64,000 nucleotides of DNA, from contig NZ_CP020914.1 in assembly GCF_007833355.1 (NCBI RefSeq), forward strand, positions 81,213 through 145,212, given 5' to 3'. The translations under genes were made by a program, and so were the position numbers. The notes under the pieces were generated by a model, which was not told where the DNA came from, did no database searches, and saw only the letters and a list, made by a program, of their open reading frames with translations. The DNA comes from Denitratisoma sp. DHT3. GTDB lineage: Bacteria; Pseudomonadota; Gammaproteobacteria; Burkholderiales; Rhodocyclaceae. Position 1 is the first letter of the stretch, and every line of letters starts with the position of its first letter. Of the stretch, positions 50,262 to 59,082 are shown one piece after another.

Positions 50262-52577
50262 ATGGCTGTCTCCAATACCTTGCGTCGGGCGGAACCGCGG
50301 CCCCTGCCCGAGAAACTGGTCGGGCTCGTCAATGAAGCGCGCTGGCTGCTGCTGGCGGCCGGCGGCTTGTACATCGGCCTGGTGCTCTGGGGGTTCGAGC
50401 GCACCGATCCCGGCTGGTCCCACGCGGCGGCGGCGGGGCCGGTCGCCAATCCCGGCGGACGCCTGGGCGCCTGGCTGTCCGACCTGCTGTTCTACCTGTT
50501 CGGCGTTTCCGCCTGGTGGTGGGTGGTCTTCCTGCTGCTGACGGTGGCCTGGGGCTATCGGCGTCTGGAGGGCCTGGCGGTGGGGGACCGGCGGCCGTTG
50601 CTGATCGCGGCCAGCGGCTTCGTCCTGTTGATGGCGGCCAGTTGCGGGATCGAGGCGATGCGCTACTGGAGCCTGACGACGCCCCTGCCTTTCCGCCCCG
50701 GCGGCTTGCTGGGATACGAGGTCGCCCTCCAGGCCCAGCGTTTCCTGGGGTTCAACGGCGGCACCCTGATTCTGCTGGCCCTGGCGGCGGCCGGCTTCAG
50801 CGTGTTTACCGGACTGTCCTGGCTGCGTCTGGCCGAGCGCATCGGCACGTTGCTGGAAGTCTGCTGGTTCGGCGCCGGCCGCGTGCTGCAAACTTGGCAG
50901 GACCGGCGCTACGGCAGGGTGGTGGCCGAAAAGCGCGAGGCCGTGGTCGAGGTGCAGCGCAAGAAGGCGGAGGAGAATCCGCCGGCGCCGGTCAAGATCG
51001 AGGCCGTCGAACTGGAAGTGCCGGTGGCGCCCAAGGCCGCGGCCCGGGCCGAGAAGGAGCGCCAGGCGCCGATGTTCTTCGACGCGCCGGGCGAGGCGCT
51101 GCCGCCCCTGCATCTGCTGGACGATCCCTCGCACAATCCGGACGACCTGCCCGCCGCCGACACCCTGGAATTCACCTCGCGCCTGATCGAGCGCAAGCTG
51201 GCCGACTTCGGCGTCGAGGTGAAAGTGCTCTCCGCCCTGCCGGGTCCGGTCGTCACCCGTTACGAAATCGAGCCCGCCACCGGTATCAAGGGCAGCCAGA
51301 TCGTCAATCTGGCCAAGGATCTGGCCCGCTCCCTGTCGCTGGTCAGCGTGCGGGTGGTGGAAACCGTGCCGGGCAAGTCCTGCATGGCGCTGGAACTGCC
51401 CAATTCCAAGCGCCAGACGGTGCGCCTGAAGGAGATCGTCGGCTCCAAGGCCTACCACGGCCTGCACTCCCCGCTGGCGGTGGCCCTGGGCAAGGACATC
51501 TCCGGGCTGCCCGTGGTGGTCGACCTGGCCAAGATGCCCCACCTGCTGGTGGCCGGCACCACCGGCTCGGGCAAATCGGTGGGGATCAACGCGATGATCC
51601 TGTCCCTGGTCTACAAGTCCGAGCCCAAGGACGTGCGCATGATCATGGTGGACCCGAAGATGCTGGAGCTTTCGATCTACGAGGGCATTCCCCATCTGCT
51701 GGCGCCGGTGGTCACCGACATGAACAAGGCCGCCAACGCGCTGCACTGGTGCGTGGGCGAGATGGAGCGGCGCTACAAGCTGATGTCGACCCTGGGGGTG
51801 CGCAACCTGGCCGGCTTCAACGCCAAGATCCGCGATGCGGAGAAGGCCGGCGAGCGCATCCCCGACCCCTTCGCCCTGCCCGGCGATCCGGAGGCCGGCG
51901 CGCCGTCGCTGACCACGCTGCCCTACATCGTCGTGGTGATCGACGAACTGGCCGACCTGATGATGGTGGTGGGCAAGAAGGTCGAGGAACTGATCGCCCG
52001 CCTGGCGCAGAAGGCCCGCGCCGCCGGCATCCATCTGGTGCTGGCCACCCAGCGCCCGAGCGTGGATGTGATCACCGGCCTGATCAAGGCCAACATCCCG
52101 ACCCGCATCGCCTTCCAGGTCAGCAGCAAGATCGACTCCCGCACCATTCTCGACCAGATGGGCGCCGAGGCGCTGCTGGGCCAGGGCGACATGCTCTACC
52201 TGGCGCCCGGCACCGGCCTGCCGACCCGGGTCCATGGCGCCTTCGTCGCCGACGACGAGGTGCATCGGGTGGTCGAGCACCTGCGCAAGGTGGGCGCCCC
52301 GGACTACATCGAGGACATCCTCAGCGCGCCGGCGACGGAAGGCGAGGGCGCGGGCGGCGAGGCCAGCGGCGACGCCGAGGCCGACCCGATGTACGACCAG
52401 GCCGTGGAAGTGGTGCTGAAGACCCGCCGTCCGTCGATCTCCCTGGTGCAGCGCCACCTGCGCATCGGCTACAACCGCGCCGCGCGCCTGATCGAGGCGA
52501 TGGAGCATGCCGGGCTGGTCTCGCCGATGAATGCGGCGGGCGGCCGCGAAGTGCTGGTGCCGGAGAAGGCGGAATGA
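50262..52577 (+). CDS. ftsK: DNA translocase FtsK
   Basis: 771 residues. N-terminal membrane helices (four or five, about 28-195), a short linker with a charged region, the beta domain ([37 protein letters not shown]) and the alpha ATPase with Walker [17 protein letters not shown] and Walker [15 protein letters not shown], then a gamma winged helix ([20 protein letters not shown]). It pumps chromosomal DNA at the division septum to bring dif sites together. Followed 34 bases later by lolA, the usual neighbour. Confidence 0.96.
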   Translation: MAVSNTLRRAEPRPLPEKLVGLVNEARWLLLAAGGLYIGLVLWGFERTDPGWSHAAAAGPVANPGGRLGAWLSDLLFYLFGVSAWWWVVFLLLTVAWGYRRLEGLAVGDRRPLLIAASGFVLLMAASCGIEAMRYWSLTTPLPFRPGGLLGYEVALQAQRFLGFNGGTLILLALAAAGFSVFTGLSWLRLAERIGTLLEVCWFGAGRVLQTWQDRRYGRVVAEKREAVVEVQRKKAEENPPAPVKIEAVELEVPVAPKAAARAEKERQAPMFFDAPGEALPPLHLLDDPSHNPDDLPAADTLEFTSRLIERKLADFGVEVKVLSALPGPVVTRYEIEPATGIKGSQIVNLAKDLARSLSLVSVRVVETVPGKSCMALELPNSKRQTVRLKEIVGSKAYHGLHSPLAVALGKDISGLPVVVDLAKMPHLLVAGTTGSGKSVGINAMILSLVYKSEPKDVRMIMVDPKMLELSIYEGIPHLLAPVVTDMNKAANALHWCVGEMERRYKLMSTLGVRNLAGFNAKIRDAEKAGERIPDPFALPGDPEAGAPSLTTLPYIVVVIDELADLMMVVGKKVEELIARLAQKARAAGIHLVLATQRPSVDVITGLIKANIPTRIAFQVSSKIDSRTILDQMGAEALLGQGDMLYLAPGTGLPTRVHGAFVADDEVHRVVEHLRKVGAPDYIEDILSAPATEGEGAGGEASGDAEADPMYDQAVEVVLKTRRPSISLVQRHLRIGYNRAARLIEAMEHAGLVSPMNAAGGREVLVPEKAE

Positions 52578-52611
52578 ACGCGGGACGTTTTCCGCGATAA
52601 TCCGTCCCATC

Positions 52612-53238
52612 ATGCGCATCCGGCTTTTGCTTTTGTCCCTCTTCGGCGCCCTGCCACTGGCGGCAGCCGCCTCCGGCCTCGACCAGCTGCACGCCTTCCT
52701 GCGCGAGACGCGGGCGGCGCAGGGCGCTTTCAGCCAGTCGGTGATCGGCAAGGCCGGCAAGAAGCCCAAGCAGTCCTCCGGCAGTTTCCTGATCCAGCGG
52801 CCGGGCAAGTTCCGCTGGTCCTACGACAAGCCCTATCCCCAGCTCCTGGTCAGCGACGGCGAGCGGCTCTGGAGTTTCGATCCGGACCTGAACCAGGTCG
52901 TGATCAAGAAAGTCGGCCAGGCCCTGGGCGCGAGTCCCGCCGCGCTCCTGGCGGGCGAGTCGCTGGAAAGGAATTTCGAGCTGCGCGAAGGCGCCGCCAA
53001 TGGACAGGGCCAGGAACCCGGCCTGGAGTTCGTCGAAGCCACGCCCCGCGCCCAGGACGCCAGTTTCCAGAAAGTGCGCATCGGCTTGAAGGACAGGTTG
53101 CCGCGGACGATGGAAATCCAGGACAACTTCGGCCAGACCACGGTGCTGCGCTTTTCCCGCTTCGAGCCCAACCCGCCCGTCGCCGCCGCCCAGTTCCGCT
53201 TTACGCCGCCCAAGGGCGCGGACGTGGTGGGCGAGTGA
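52612..53238 (+). CDS. lolA: Outer membrane lipoprotein carrier protein LolA
   Basis: 208 residues with a signal peptide (LLLLSLFGALPLAAAAS). The mature part has the LolA fold pattern: AFSQSVIGKAGKKPKQSSGS, PGKFRWSYDKPYPQLLVSDG and RTMEIQDNFGQTTVLRFSRF. It ferries lipoproteins from LolCDE to LolB across the periplasm. It forms an operon with ftsK. The lipoproteins in this window (MltF and the two RTX-linked ones) would be its cargo if sorted outward. Confidence 0.93.
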   Translation: MRIRLLLLSLFGALPLAAAASGLDQLHAFLRETRAAQGAFSQSVIGKAGKKPKQSSGSFLIQRPGKFRWSYDKPYPQLLVSDGERLWSFDPDLNQVVIKKVGQALGASPAALLAGESLERNFELREGAANGQGQEPGLEFVEATPRAQDASFQKVRIGLKDRLPRTMEIQDNFGQTTVLRFSRFEPNPPVAAAQFRFTPPKGADVVGE

Positions 53239-53288
53239 TCGGCGCTGGCATCCATCGGGCGCGGAAAGTCGGGCGCGGAAAATTTCAT

Positions 53289-53317
53289 TTGCCAAGCCGG
53301 ACGATCCGGTGCATAGT
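53289..53317 (+). promoter_or_regulatory. Possible sigma-70 promoter of the cold shock gene
   Basis: TTGCCA (53289-53294) and CATAGT (53312-53317) are separated by 17 bases. A start near 53325 would give a leader of about 145 bases before the csp ATG, in line with the long leaders of cold shock genes. Hexamer match is moderate only. Confidence 0.4.
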
Positions 53318-53428
53318 GGCGCCCGCGATCTTCAAGTAGTGCCGTTGTTGTCTGGTTCAGTACCCGCAGTAGTTCTCCGGTATTCCTCCCTTCAGTATCC
53401 TGCCGTCTTGACCTTCGCCCTCCTTTCT

Positions 53429-53455
53429 GGGGCAAGCCCCGTTTTTTGTTTTTTT
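53429..53455 (+). terminator. Terminator-like element in the csp leader
   Basis: GGGGCAAGCCCC (53429-53440) is a very short GC hairpin followed by GTTTTTTGTTTTTTT. It ends 14 bases before the csp ATG. A four-base-pair stem is weak alone, so it may work as an attenuator in the leader rather than as a complete stop. Confidence 0.45.
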
Positions 53456-53469
53456 AGGATATTCAAGAC

Positions 53470-53676
53470 ATGGCAACAGGTACCGTGAAGTGGTTCAACG
53501 ATTCCAAGGGTTTTGGTTTCATCACCCCCGAAAATGGCGGTGACGATCTCTTCGCCCATTTCTCCGCGATCCAGGGTCAGGGCTTCAAGACCCTGGCCGA
53601 AGGTCAGCGCGTCACTTTCGACGTCACCACCGGCCCCAAGGGCCAGCAGGCGTCGAACATTCGTCCCGCTGACTGA
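53470..53676 (+). CDS. Cold shock protein (CspA family)
   Basis: 68 residues, a full cold shock domain with RNP1 KGFGFITPE and RNP2 DLFAHFSAI, beginning [10 protein letters not shown]. It binds single-stranded RNA/DNA, melts RNA hairpins and can act as an antiterminator. A short T-rich hairpin element precedes it and a strong terminator separates it from infA, so it could influence its own and its neighbour's expression. Confidence 0.95.
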   Translation: MATGTVKWFNDSKGFGFITPENGGDDLFAHFSAIQGQGFKTLAEGQRVTFDVTTGPKGQQASNIRPAD

Positions 53677-53753
53677 GCGGCCCGGTCGGCATGGCCGCGC
53701 GCCATGCCGGGGAACGGCGTCCGGAGGCACGCCTTCCGCCGTTCCTTCCGGAC

Positions 53754-53785
53754 AAGCCCGGCATCCGCCGGGCTTTTGTTTTTTT
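53754..53785 (+). terminator. Intrinsic terminator between csp and infA
   Basis: AAGCCCGGC (53754-53762) and GCCGGGCTT (53767-53775) with an ATCC loop, then TTGTTTTTTT. A second 9-bp stem, GGAACGGCG (53711-53719) with CGCCGTTCC (53737-53745), lies just before it. The infA ribosome site GAGGAG begins six bases after the T-run. Confidence 0.86.
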
Positions 53786-53804
53786 CTACCGAGGAGTCCG
53801 GCCG

Positions 53805-54062
53805 ATGGCCAAGGAAGAACTGATTGAGATGAATGGCGTGGTCGATGAGGTGCTGCCGGATTCCCGTTTCCGCGTCACGCTCGAAAATGGCCACAGCCTG
53901 GTGGCCTACACCGCGGGCAAGATGCGCAAGCACCATATCCGCATCCTCGCCGGCGACAAGGTTTCCCTGGAGGTTTCGCCCTACGACCTGAGCAAGGGGC
54001 GCATCACATTCCGTCATATCGAGGGCCGCACACCCGGCGCGCCGACACGGCGTCGGCACTGA
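53805..54062 (+). CDS. infA: Translation initiation factor IF-1
   Basis: 85 residues, S1-like OB fold: [60 protein letters not shown] and SKGRITFRH. It is a bit longer than E. coli IF-1 (72) because of a basic tail ([10 protein letters not shown]), as in the second infA copy of betaproteobacteria. It binds the ribosomal A site during initiation. The ATG at 53805 has GAGGAG nine bases upstream. Placed after a csp gene and a terminator, it is likely a stress or cold-linked paralogue. Confidence 0.93.
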   Translation: MAKEELIEMNGVVDEVLPDSRFRVTLENGHSLVAYTAGKMRKHHIRILAGDKVSLEVSPYDLSKGRITFRHIEGRTPGAPTRRRH

Positions 54063-54084
54063 TCGCAATCCAGCGATATCCGCC

Positions 54085-54783
54085 ATGCCTGGTTATGAAG
54101 TGAAGTTCCAGCAGGTGGCGGTGGCCGGCGGGGCTGATTTGGAAATCCGCTCCCTGCTGGATCGTCAGCAATACGCCGACCCCTTCGGTATCGCCGAAGC
54201 GGCCGGTATCTCCCCGGCCTGCTGGTCCCTGTTCGGCCAAGTCTGGCCCTCGGCGCAAAAACTTGCCGACCTGATGCAGGTCTGGGAGTTCGGCTCGCAC
54301 CGGGTGCTGGAAATCGGTTGCGGCCTGGGGTTGCCCAGCCTTGTGATCCATCGCCGCGGCGGGAACATCACCGCCAGCGACTGCCACCCCTTGGCAGAAG
54401 CATTCCTGCTGGCCAACCTGGGACTCAATCGACTCTCCGGCCTGCAATACCGGATCGGCAATTGGGGGCGGCAGGCCCCGGCCATGGGGGAGTTCGATCT
54501 GATCATCGGCAGCGATGTACTCTACGAACGCAGCCATCCGGAACAACTGGCGGCGTTCCTGCAATTGCATGCGGCCCCCAGCGCCGAAGTGTTGATCGTC
54601 GATCCGAACCGCAGCAACCGCCGGGCCTTCCACCGGGCCATGGCGGCGCTGGGTTTTGACCTGACGGAGACCCTGCTGGATGCGCCCCTCGATGACGGCA
54701 GCCCCTATCGGGGCCGCCTGCTGCACTATCGGCGCGAAGCCGCCGAGGGTGCGGCTGCGGGGGCAAGGCACCCGACGGTTTAG
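54085..54783 (+). CDS. Class I SAM-dependent methyltransferase
   Basis: 232 residues. SAM motif I is VLEIGCGLGLPSLVIHRRGG, with the acidic loop TASDCHPLAE and a later DLIIGSDVLYERSHPEQL, the pattern of the METTL/methyltransferase-16-like group that often methylates protein Lys. No substrate can be assigned. It starts 22 bases after infA and overlaps the end of mnmC by four bases, tail to tail. Confidence 0.85.
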   Translation: MPGYEVKFQQVAVAGGADLEIRSLLDRQQYADPFGIAEAAGISPACWSLFGQVWPSAQKLADLMQVWEFGSHRVLEIGCGLGLPSLVIHRRGGNITASDCHPLAEAFLLANLGLNRLSGLQYRIGNWGRQAPAMGEFDLIIGSDVLYERSHPEQLAAFLQLHAAPSAEVLIVDPNRSNRRAFHRAMAALGFDLTETLLDAPLDDGSPYRGRLLHYRREAAEGAAAGARHPTV

Positions 54784-56717
54784 CCTGCGTCGCCGCCCGT
54801 TTCGAACTTCTGCCGCAACAGAAAGCGGGCCGGGTCCACGGTGGCGGCGAGCTGGGCTTCGAGCGGCAGCGGCTCGCCTTCGATCTGGCTGGTCAGCAAT
54901 TCCCCCATCAGCACCGACCACACCAGGCCGCGCGCGCCGTAGCCGCTGGCGACGTGGAGTCCGGGCCAGCGCTCCACGGCGGAAAGATCCCGGCCCTGGG
55001 GGCGGGCCTCCGGCCGATGCAGCAGGCCCAGCATCGGCAGCTTGTCCGGCGATACCGGGCGGAAGCCGACCCGGCCGCCCCAGTCCTCCAGCGGCGCGGC
55101 GGGAACGTAGTCGGGCAGCATGCTCGACAGCCGGGTCCGGTTGGCTTCCTGGTCGGCCCGGGTCAGCGCCGCCTCCCCGTTCCGCTGGAAGCTGGCGCCG
55201 ACGCAGAGCAGGCCGTCCCGCGCCGGCGAGACATAGCCTTCCCGGCAGACCACGGCGCGCAGGGCCTGCGGCGGCGGGGCCGGCAGGTGGCTGACCTGGC
55301 CGCGGAAGCGGAACAGGGGCAGATGGGCGCTCTGCGGCAGGCGCAGCAGGTCGTGGGCGCTGGCCAGTACCAGGTGGGGGGCGCTGGACAGGGTGCGGCC
55401 GGTGGCGTCCAGCACGCGCCAGCCGCCATCGGCCAGCGCTTCGATGGCCGCCACCGCCGTGCCGAAATGGCGCCGCAGCCGCGGGCCGGCCAGTTCCAGG
55501 GCCGCCCGGCACAGGCTGGGCGGATTCCACCAGGCGCCGCCGCCGAACCACCAGCCGCCGTCGCTGACCCGCATTCCGGCCAGCAGCGACGCCTCGTCCT
55601 GTTCGACGAAGCGCACGTAGCTCGCGGGAAAGCCGCAACGCTCCAGGATTTCCTGCTGCTTGCGGCGATGGGCCGCGTCGCGGGCGATTTGCAGCACGCC
55701 GCACGCCTCGCCCTCGATGGCCGCGCCGGCCGCTTGCCACTGGGCCACCTGCCTCAGGGCGTGGAGGTAGCAGGCGCGGTTGAGACGCGAGGCGCGGTTG
55801 TCGTCGAGGGACAGCATCGGCAGCATCACCGCCGTGCGGTTGCCGGAGGTTTCCTCGGCCGGCGCGCCGTGGCGCTCGAACAGATCCACCGTCCAGCCGC
55901 GCCGCGTCAGCGCCTCGGCGCAAAGACTGCCGGCAAGCCCGGCGCCGACCACGATGGCCTGCCGTTGCGGCGCCCGCTGTGCCGCAACGGGCGCCGCCAG
56001 CGTCTCCTCGGCATCATTGCAACCGTAGCGGCCCACCAGCATTTCCCGCTTGTGCGCGAAGCCGGGACGCTTCTCCAGGGCGAAGCCGGCCTGGTTCAAT
56101 GCCTGGCGCACCGCGCCGGCCACCGCCCAGGTGGCGAGCGTCGTGCCGGGGCGGCAGAGCAGGCCGATTTCCGCCAGCAGCCGGGGCGACCAGAGAGCGG
56201 CGTTCTTGGCCGGCGCAAAGCCGTCCAGATACAGGGCGTCGGGCTCGGCGACGAACTGGGGGATGGCTTCCAGGGCGTCGCCCAGGGCCAGGGTCAGCAC
56301 CACCCGGCCGCCCTCGAATTCGAGGCGGTGGAAGCCCGCCGTGAGTTCCGGCCACTGGTCGCGCAACTGCGCCGCCAGCGGCGCCAGTTCGGGATAGTTG
56401 CGGTGCAGCCGCGCCAGATCCTCGCGCCGGAAGGGGTGCTTTTCCACGGAGAGGAAGTGCAGCCGCCCGCAGCGCCGGCCGTCCGCCTTCCAGGCCGCCC
56501 AGGTGGCGAGGAAGTTCAGCCCCTGGCCGAAGCCCGTTTCCAGGATGACGAAACGTTCCCGCTCCTGCCAGCGCCGCGGCAGGTCGTTGCCGGCGAGGAA
56601 CACGTGGCGCGCCTGTTCCAGCCCGCCGGCGCTGGCGTGGTAGATGTCGTCGTAGCCGGGCGAATAGGGGACGCCCTGCTCGGTGAAGGTGAGGGTCGCG
56701 GGCTCGATGGGAGGCAT
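54780..56717 (-). CDS. mnmC: Bifunctional tRNA mnm5s2U biosynthesis enzyme MnmC
   Basis: 645 residues. The N-terminal methyltransferase (1-240) has FVILETGFGQGLNFLATWAA and DALYLDGFAPAKNAALW; the C-terminal FAD oxidoreductase (from about 257) has AIVVGAGLAGSLCAEALTRR and an end with HVASGYGARGLVWSVLMGEL. It turns cmnm5s2U into mnm5s2U at the wobble base of several tRNAs. The ATG at 56717 is chosen as conserved start; the frame is open to 56762. Monocistronic, convergent with the methyltransferase gene. Confidence 0.95.
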   Translation of the reverse strand: MPPIEPATLTFTEQGVPYSPGYDDIYHASAGGLEQARHVFLAGNDLPRRWQERERFVILETGFGQGLNFLATWAAWKADGRRCGRLHFLSVEKHPFRREDLARLHRNYPELAPLAAQLRDQWPELTAGFHRLEFEGGRVVLTLALGDALEAIPQFVAEPDALYLDGFAPAKNAALWSPRLLAEIGLLCRPGTTLATWAVAGAVRQALNQAGFALEKRPGFAHKREMLVGRYGCNDAEETLAAPVAAQRAPQRQAIVVGAGLAGSLCAEALTRRGWTVDLFERHGAPAEETSGNRTAVMLPMLSLDDNRASRLNRACYLHALRQVAQWQAAGAAIEGEACGVLQIARDAAHRRKQQEILERCGFPASYVRFVEQDEASLLAGMRVSDGGWWFGGGAWWNPPSLCRAALELAGPRLRRHFGTAVAAIEALADGGWRVLDATGRTLSSAPHLVLASAHDLLRLPQSAHLPLFRFRGQVSHLPAPPPQALRAVVCREGYVSPARDGLLCVGASFQRNGEAALTRADQEANRTRLSSMLPDYVPAAPLEDWGGRVGFRPVSPDKLPMLGLLHRPEARPQGRDLSAVERWPGLHVASGYGARGLVWSVLMGELLTSQIEGEPLPLEAQLAATVDPARFLLRQKFETGGDAG

Positions 56718-56847
56718 GGGAGCGGCATTTGGGCGCGGGGGCGGGAGGGTGGGGCCGCGCATTCTACGGCGGCCGGCATTTTCTCGATGACACCCTGTCG
56801 GTGGATTGGTTACTCAGACGCTACAATCTGAAAGCTATTTTTAGGGC

Positions 56848-56880
56848 AAAAAATCGCGACCCAGATGGGGTCTGGGTCGC
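56848..56880 (-). terminator. Terminator of the OYE-type oxidoreductase gene
   Basis: On the minus strand GCGACCCAGA pairs with TCTGGGTCGC around a five-base loop and is followed by GATTTTTT. It lies about 95 bases after the stop at 56975. Confidence 0.87.
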
Positions 56881-56974
56881 TATCATGGTGCTCTGATGAG
56901 GTTGCTTTTATTGTTGCCTCCAGGGAATCAATCCGCCTCGTGGCAAAAGTGCGCAGCCAACGCCGCCGACCCGC

Positions 56975-58195
56975 TCAGGCGGCGGCTCGACTCCGGTTCA
57001 GGGCCGGGTCGTTGGGCGGGGTCATCACGCACCAGGTGCCGGCCGGGTGGTAGATGTAGGGCACGCAGCGGTTGCAGTTGGTGCAGCCGGACTGGGTCAG
57101 TTCCCCGCTCTTGAACTTGTTGACCAGGCCGGTGTCGTGGATCAGGGCGCGGGCCATCACCACCGCCTCGAAGCCGTCCCGCATCGCGGTCTCGGCGTTG
57201 GCCAGGGACTTGGCGCCGCCCAGGTAGCCCAGCGGCACCTTCACCGCGGCGCGGATCTGGCGCGAGTAGTCGAGGAAATACATTTCCTTGAAGGTGACCT
57301 TGGGGGCGCCGAACTGGGCGAGTTTGAAGGCCATGCTGGCCTTCTTGCCCAGCACCTTCTCCATTTCCTCGACGTTGAGGTTGCTGCCGAACATGAAGGC
57401 GCCGGACTCCACGTTGCGCCCGCCGGAGAGCACCAGCATGTCGGCGCCGGCCCGCTCCAGCACGCGGGCGGTGACGATGGCGTCCTCCACCGTGGCGCCG
57501 CCCTTCACGCCGTCGGAGACGTTGATCTTGGCCAGCACCGCCATGTCCTTGCCGACCGCGGCCTTGACGCCGGCCAGCACCGCCGCCGGAAAGCGGGCGC
57601 GGTTCTCGGCGCTGCCGCCGTACTGGTCGCGGCGCTTGTTGTTGAAGGGGGATAGGAACTGGTTCAACAGGTAGCCGTGGCCCATGTGCAGTTCCACGGC
57701 GTCCAGCCCGGCCTCGCGGCAGATTCGGGCGGCGGTGGCGAATTCCTCGATCACCTGGGCCATGTCGTCCTCGTCCATGGCGCGGCTCCACCAGTTGCCG
57801 GAGAGCACGCCCGCCTTGTTGAAGCCGCTGCACGCGCTCATCAGCCGGCCCTTGACCTTGATGCCGGTGACGAACAGGCCGCCGTGGGTGAGCTGATAGG
57901 ACATCCTGCCGCCCTCGGCATGGACGGCGTCGGCCAGCGCCTTCAGGTCGGGGATGATCTCGGGCCGGATCCACACCTGGTTGGGCAGGGTGCGTCCGAT
58001 CTCGGAGACCGCGCCGTAGGCGGCGGTGGTCATGCCCACGCCGCCGGCCGCCAGGTCCCGGTGATGCTTGACCAGGGCCTTGCTGGGGGCGCCGTCGACC
58101 ACCATGCCCTCGTTGGCGCCGGACTTGATGAAGCGGTTGCGCAGGGTGATCGGCCCCAGTTGCAGGGGATCGAAGGGGGAAGGCGGTGTGTTCAT
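56975..58195 (-). CDS. NADH:flavin oxidoreductase (old yellow enzyme family)
   Basis: 406 residues, an FMN TIM barrel: LRNRFIKSGANEGMV, QLTHGGLFVTG, ELHMGHGYLLNQFLSPFNNK followed by RRDQYGGSAENR, and DGFEAVVMARALIHD. Near the C-terminus a Cys cluster SGCTNCNRCVPY and later TWCVM resembles the 4Fe-4S site of 2,4-dienoyl-CoA reductase-like members, but the further FAD/NADPH domain is missing. It probably reduces an enone or similar substrate; which is unknown. Ends before a clear terminator. Confidence 0.9.
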   Translation of the reverse strand: MNTPPSPFDPLQLGPITLRNRFIKSGANEGMVVDGAPSKALVKHHRDLAAGGVGMTTAAYGAVSEIGRTLPNQVWIRPEIIPDLKALADAVHAEGGRMSYQLTHGGLFVTGIKVKGRLMSACSGFNKAGVLSGNWWSRAMDEDDMAQVIEEFATAARICREAGLDAVELHMGHGYLLNQFLSPFNNKRRDQYGGSAENRARFPAAVLAGVKAAVGKDMAVLAKINVSDGVKGGATVEDAIVTARVLERAGADMLVLSGGRNVESGAFMFGSNLNVEEMEKVLGKKASMAFKLAQFGAPKVTFKEMYFLDYSRQIRAAVKVPLGYLGGAKSLANAETAMRDGFEAVVMARALIHDTGLVNKFKSGELTQSGCTNCNRCVPYIYHPAGTWCVMTPPNDPALNRSRAAA

Positions 58196-58338
58196 GGCGG
58201 TCTCCTCAGGATGATGTTTTGATTGTCGTGGCGGTAATTTTACTACGGCGCTTTCCGTCGCCTTTGACGGACGGAGTGTGCCATTTTCAGCGTTCTGCCG
58301 CAGAATGGCGGGCCAACAATCATTTGCAAGGGAATCCC

Positions 58339-58806
58339 ATGAATCGTCGACAACTACTCCAGGGCGGCGGCACCCTGACGCTCGCCGCCGTCGCGGGTCT
58401 TGCCACGGCGGCTACTCAGGCCTCGGCCCCGGAAATGCACGACCATCACCATGACCACCATCACCATGGCGCCGGTGCGGACTACCGTGCGCTGGCCCAC
58501 TCCGCCACCCATTGCGTGATGCTGGGCGAAGCCTGCATCGATCATTGCCTGGACCTGCTGGCCCAGGGCGACAAGAGCCTGGCGGCCTGCGCCAAATCGG
58601 TGGAGCAATTGCTGGCGATCTGCAACGCCCTGCGGCAGATGGCCACCTACAAATCGGCCCACGTGCCGCGCCTGGCCAAACTGGCGATGGACGTCTGCAA
58701 GGAATGCGAGACCGAGTGCAACAAGCACAAGGAACACCAGGCCTGCCGCGACTGCGCCCAAGCCTGCGCCGAGTGCCACCAGGAGTGCGCCAAGGTCGCT
58801 GCTTGA
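58339..58806 (+). CDS. Four-helix copper storage protein (Csp1-like)
   Basis: 155 residues with a Tat-type signal (MNRRQLLQGGGTLTLAAVAG, twin Arg), a His-rich linker (HDHHHDHHHH) and a helical body with 13 Cys spaced along the helices (HCVMLGEACIDHC, DVCKECETECNKHKEHQAC, DCAQACAECHQEC). This is the layout of Csp1, which stores Cu(I) on Cys in a four-helix bundle. Tat export implies it folds before leaving the cytosol. A copper chaperone gene lies 5 kb downstream. ATG 58339 has AAGGGAA upstream. Confidence 0.86.
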   Translation: MNRRQLLQGGGTLTLAAVAGLATAATQASAPEMHDHHHDHHHHGAGADYRALAHSATHCVMLGEACIDHCLDLLAQGDKSLAACAKSVEQLLAICNALRQMATYKSAHVPRLAKLAMDVCKECETECNKHKEHQACRDCAQACAECHQECAKVAA

Positions 58807-58835
58807 AGGCAGGGAAACGCGGATTAAATCCCTAT

Positions 58836-58905
58836 CCGTTCGGGCTGAGCCTGTCGAAACCCAGTGTTGGCGCGGCTTGCACTTCGACAAGCTCAGTGCG
58901 AACGG
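58836..58905. repeat. REP-type palindromic doublet
   Basis: CCGTTCGGGCTGAGCCTGTC (58836-58855, then GAA) and, inverted, TTCGACAAGCTCAGTGCGAA (58883-58902, then CGG) are 23-base arms with three mismatches, 24 bases apart. The CGTTCGGGCTGAGCCTGTCGAA type is a widespread extragenic palindrome in proteobacteria, spread by REP-associated transposases. It lies downstream of the copper storage gene. Confidence 0.72.
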
Positions 58906-58938
58906 ACTTGTTCCACGTTTCCTTAACGTAAAAATAGA

Positions 58939-59077
58939 GCTTTTCCGCCGGGCCGCCCCAAGGAAAAGCGGCACGCGGCGCCAGGCGCAACCTATCGGTG
59001 CCGCCACAGCGTTCCCCCAAACACCCGAGCGCAGCGAGCCAATGAGAACCCCCCGGAGGGGGGCGAAGGGGGGCGAG
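58939..59077. repeat. GC-rich intergenic repeat, copy 1
   Basis: Shares with 61709-61849 the blocks CCGCCGGGCCGCCCCAAGGA, AAAGCGGCACGC, GCCAGGCGCAA, GCCGCCAC, GAGCGCAGCGAGCC and AACCCCCCGGAGGGGGG. It sits directly after the 3' end of the enoyl-CoA hydratase gene (minus strand). No reading frame is convincing in it. Confidence 0.72.
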
Positions 59078-59082
59078 CCTGT

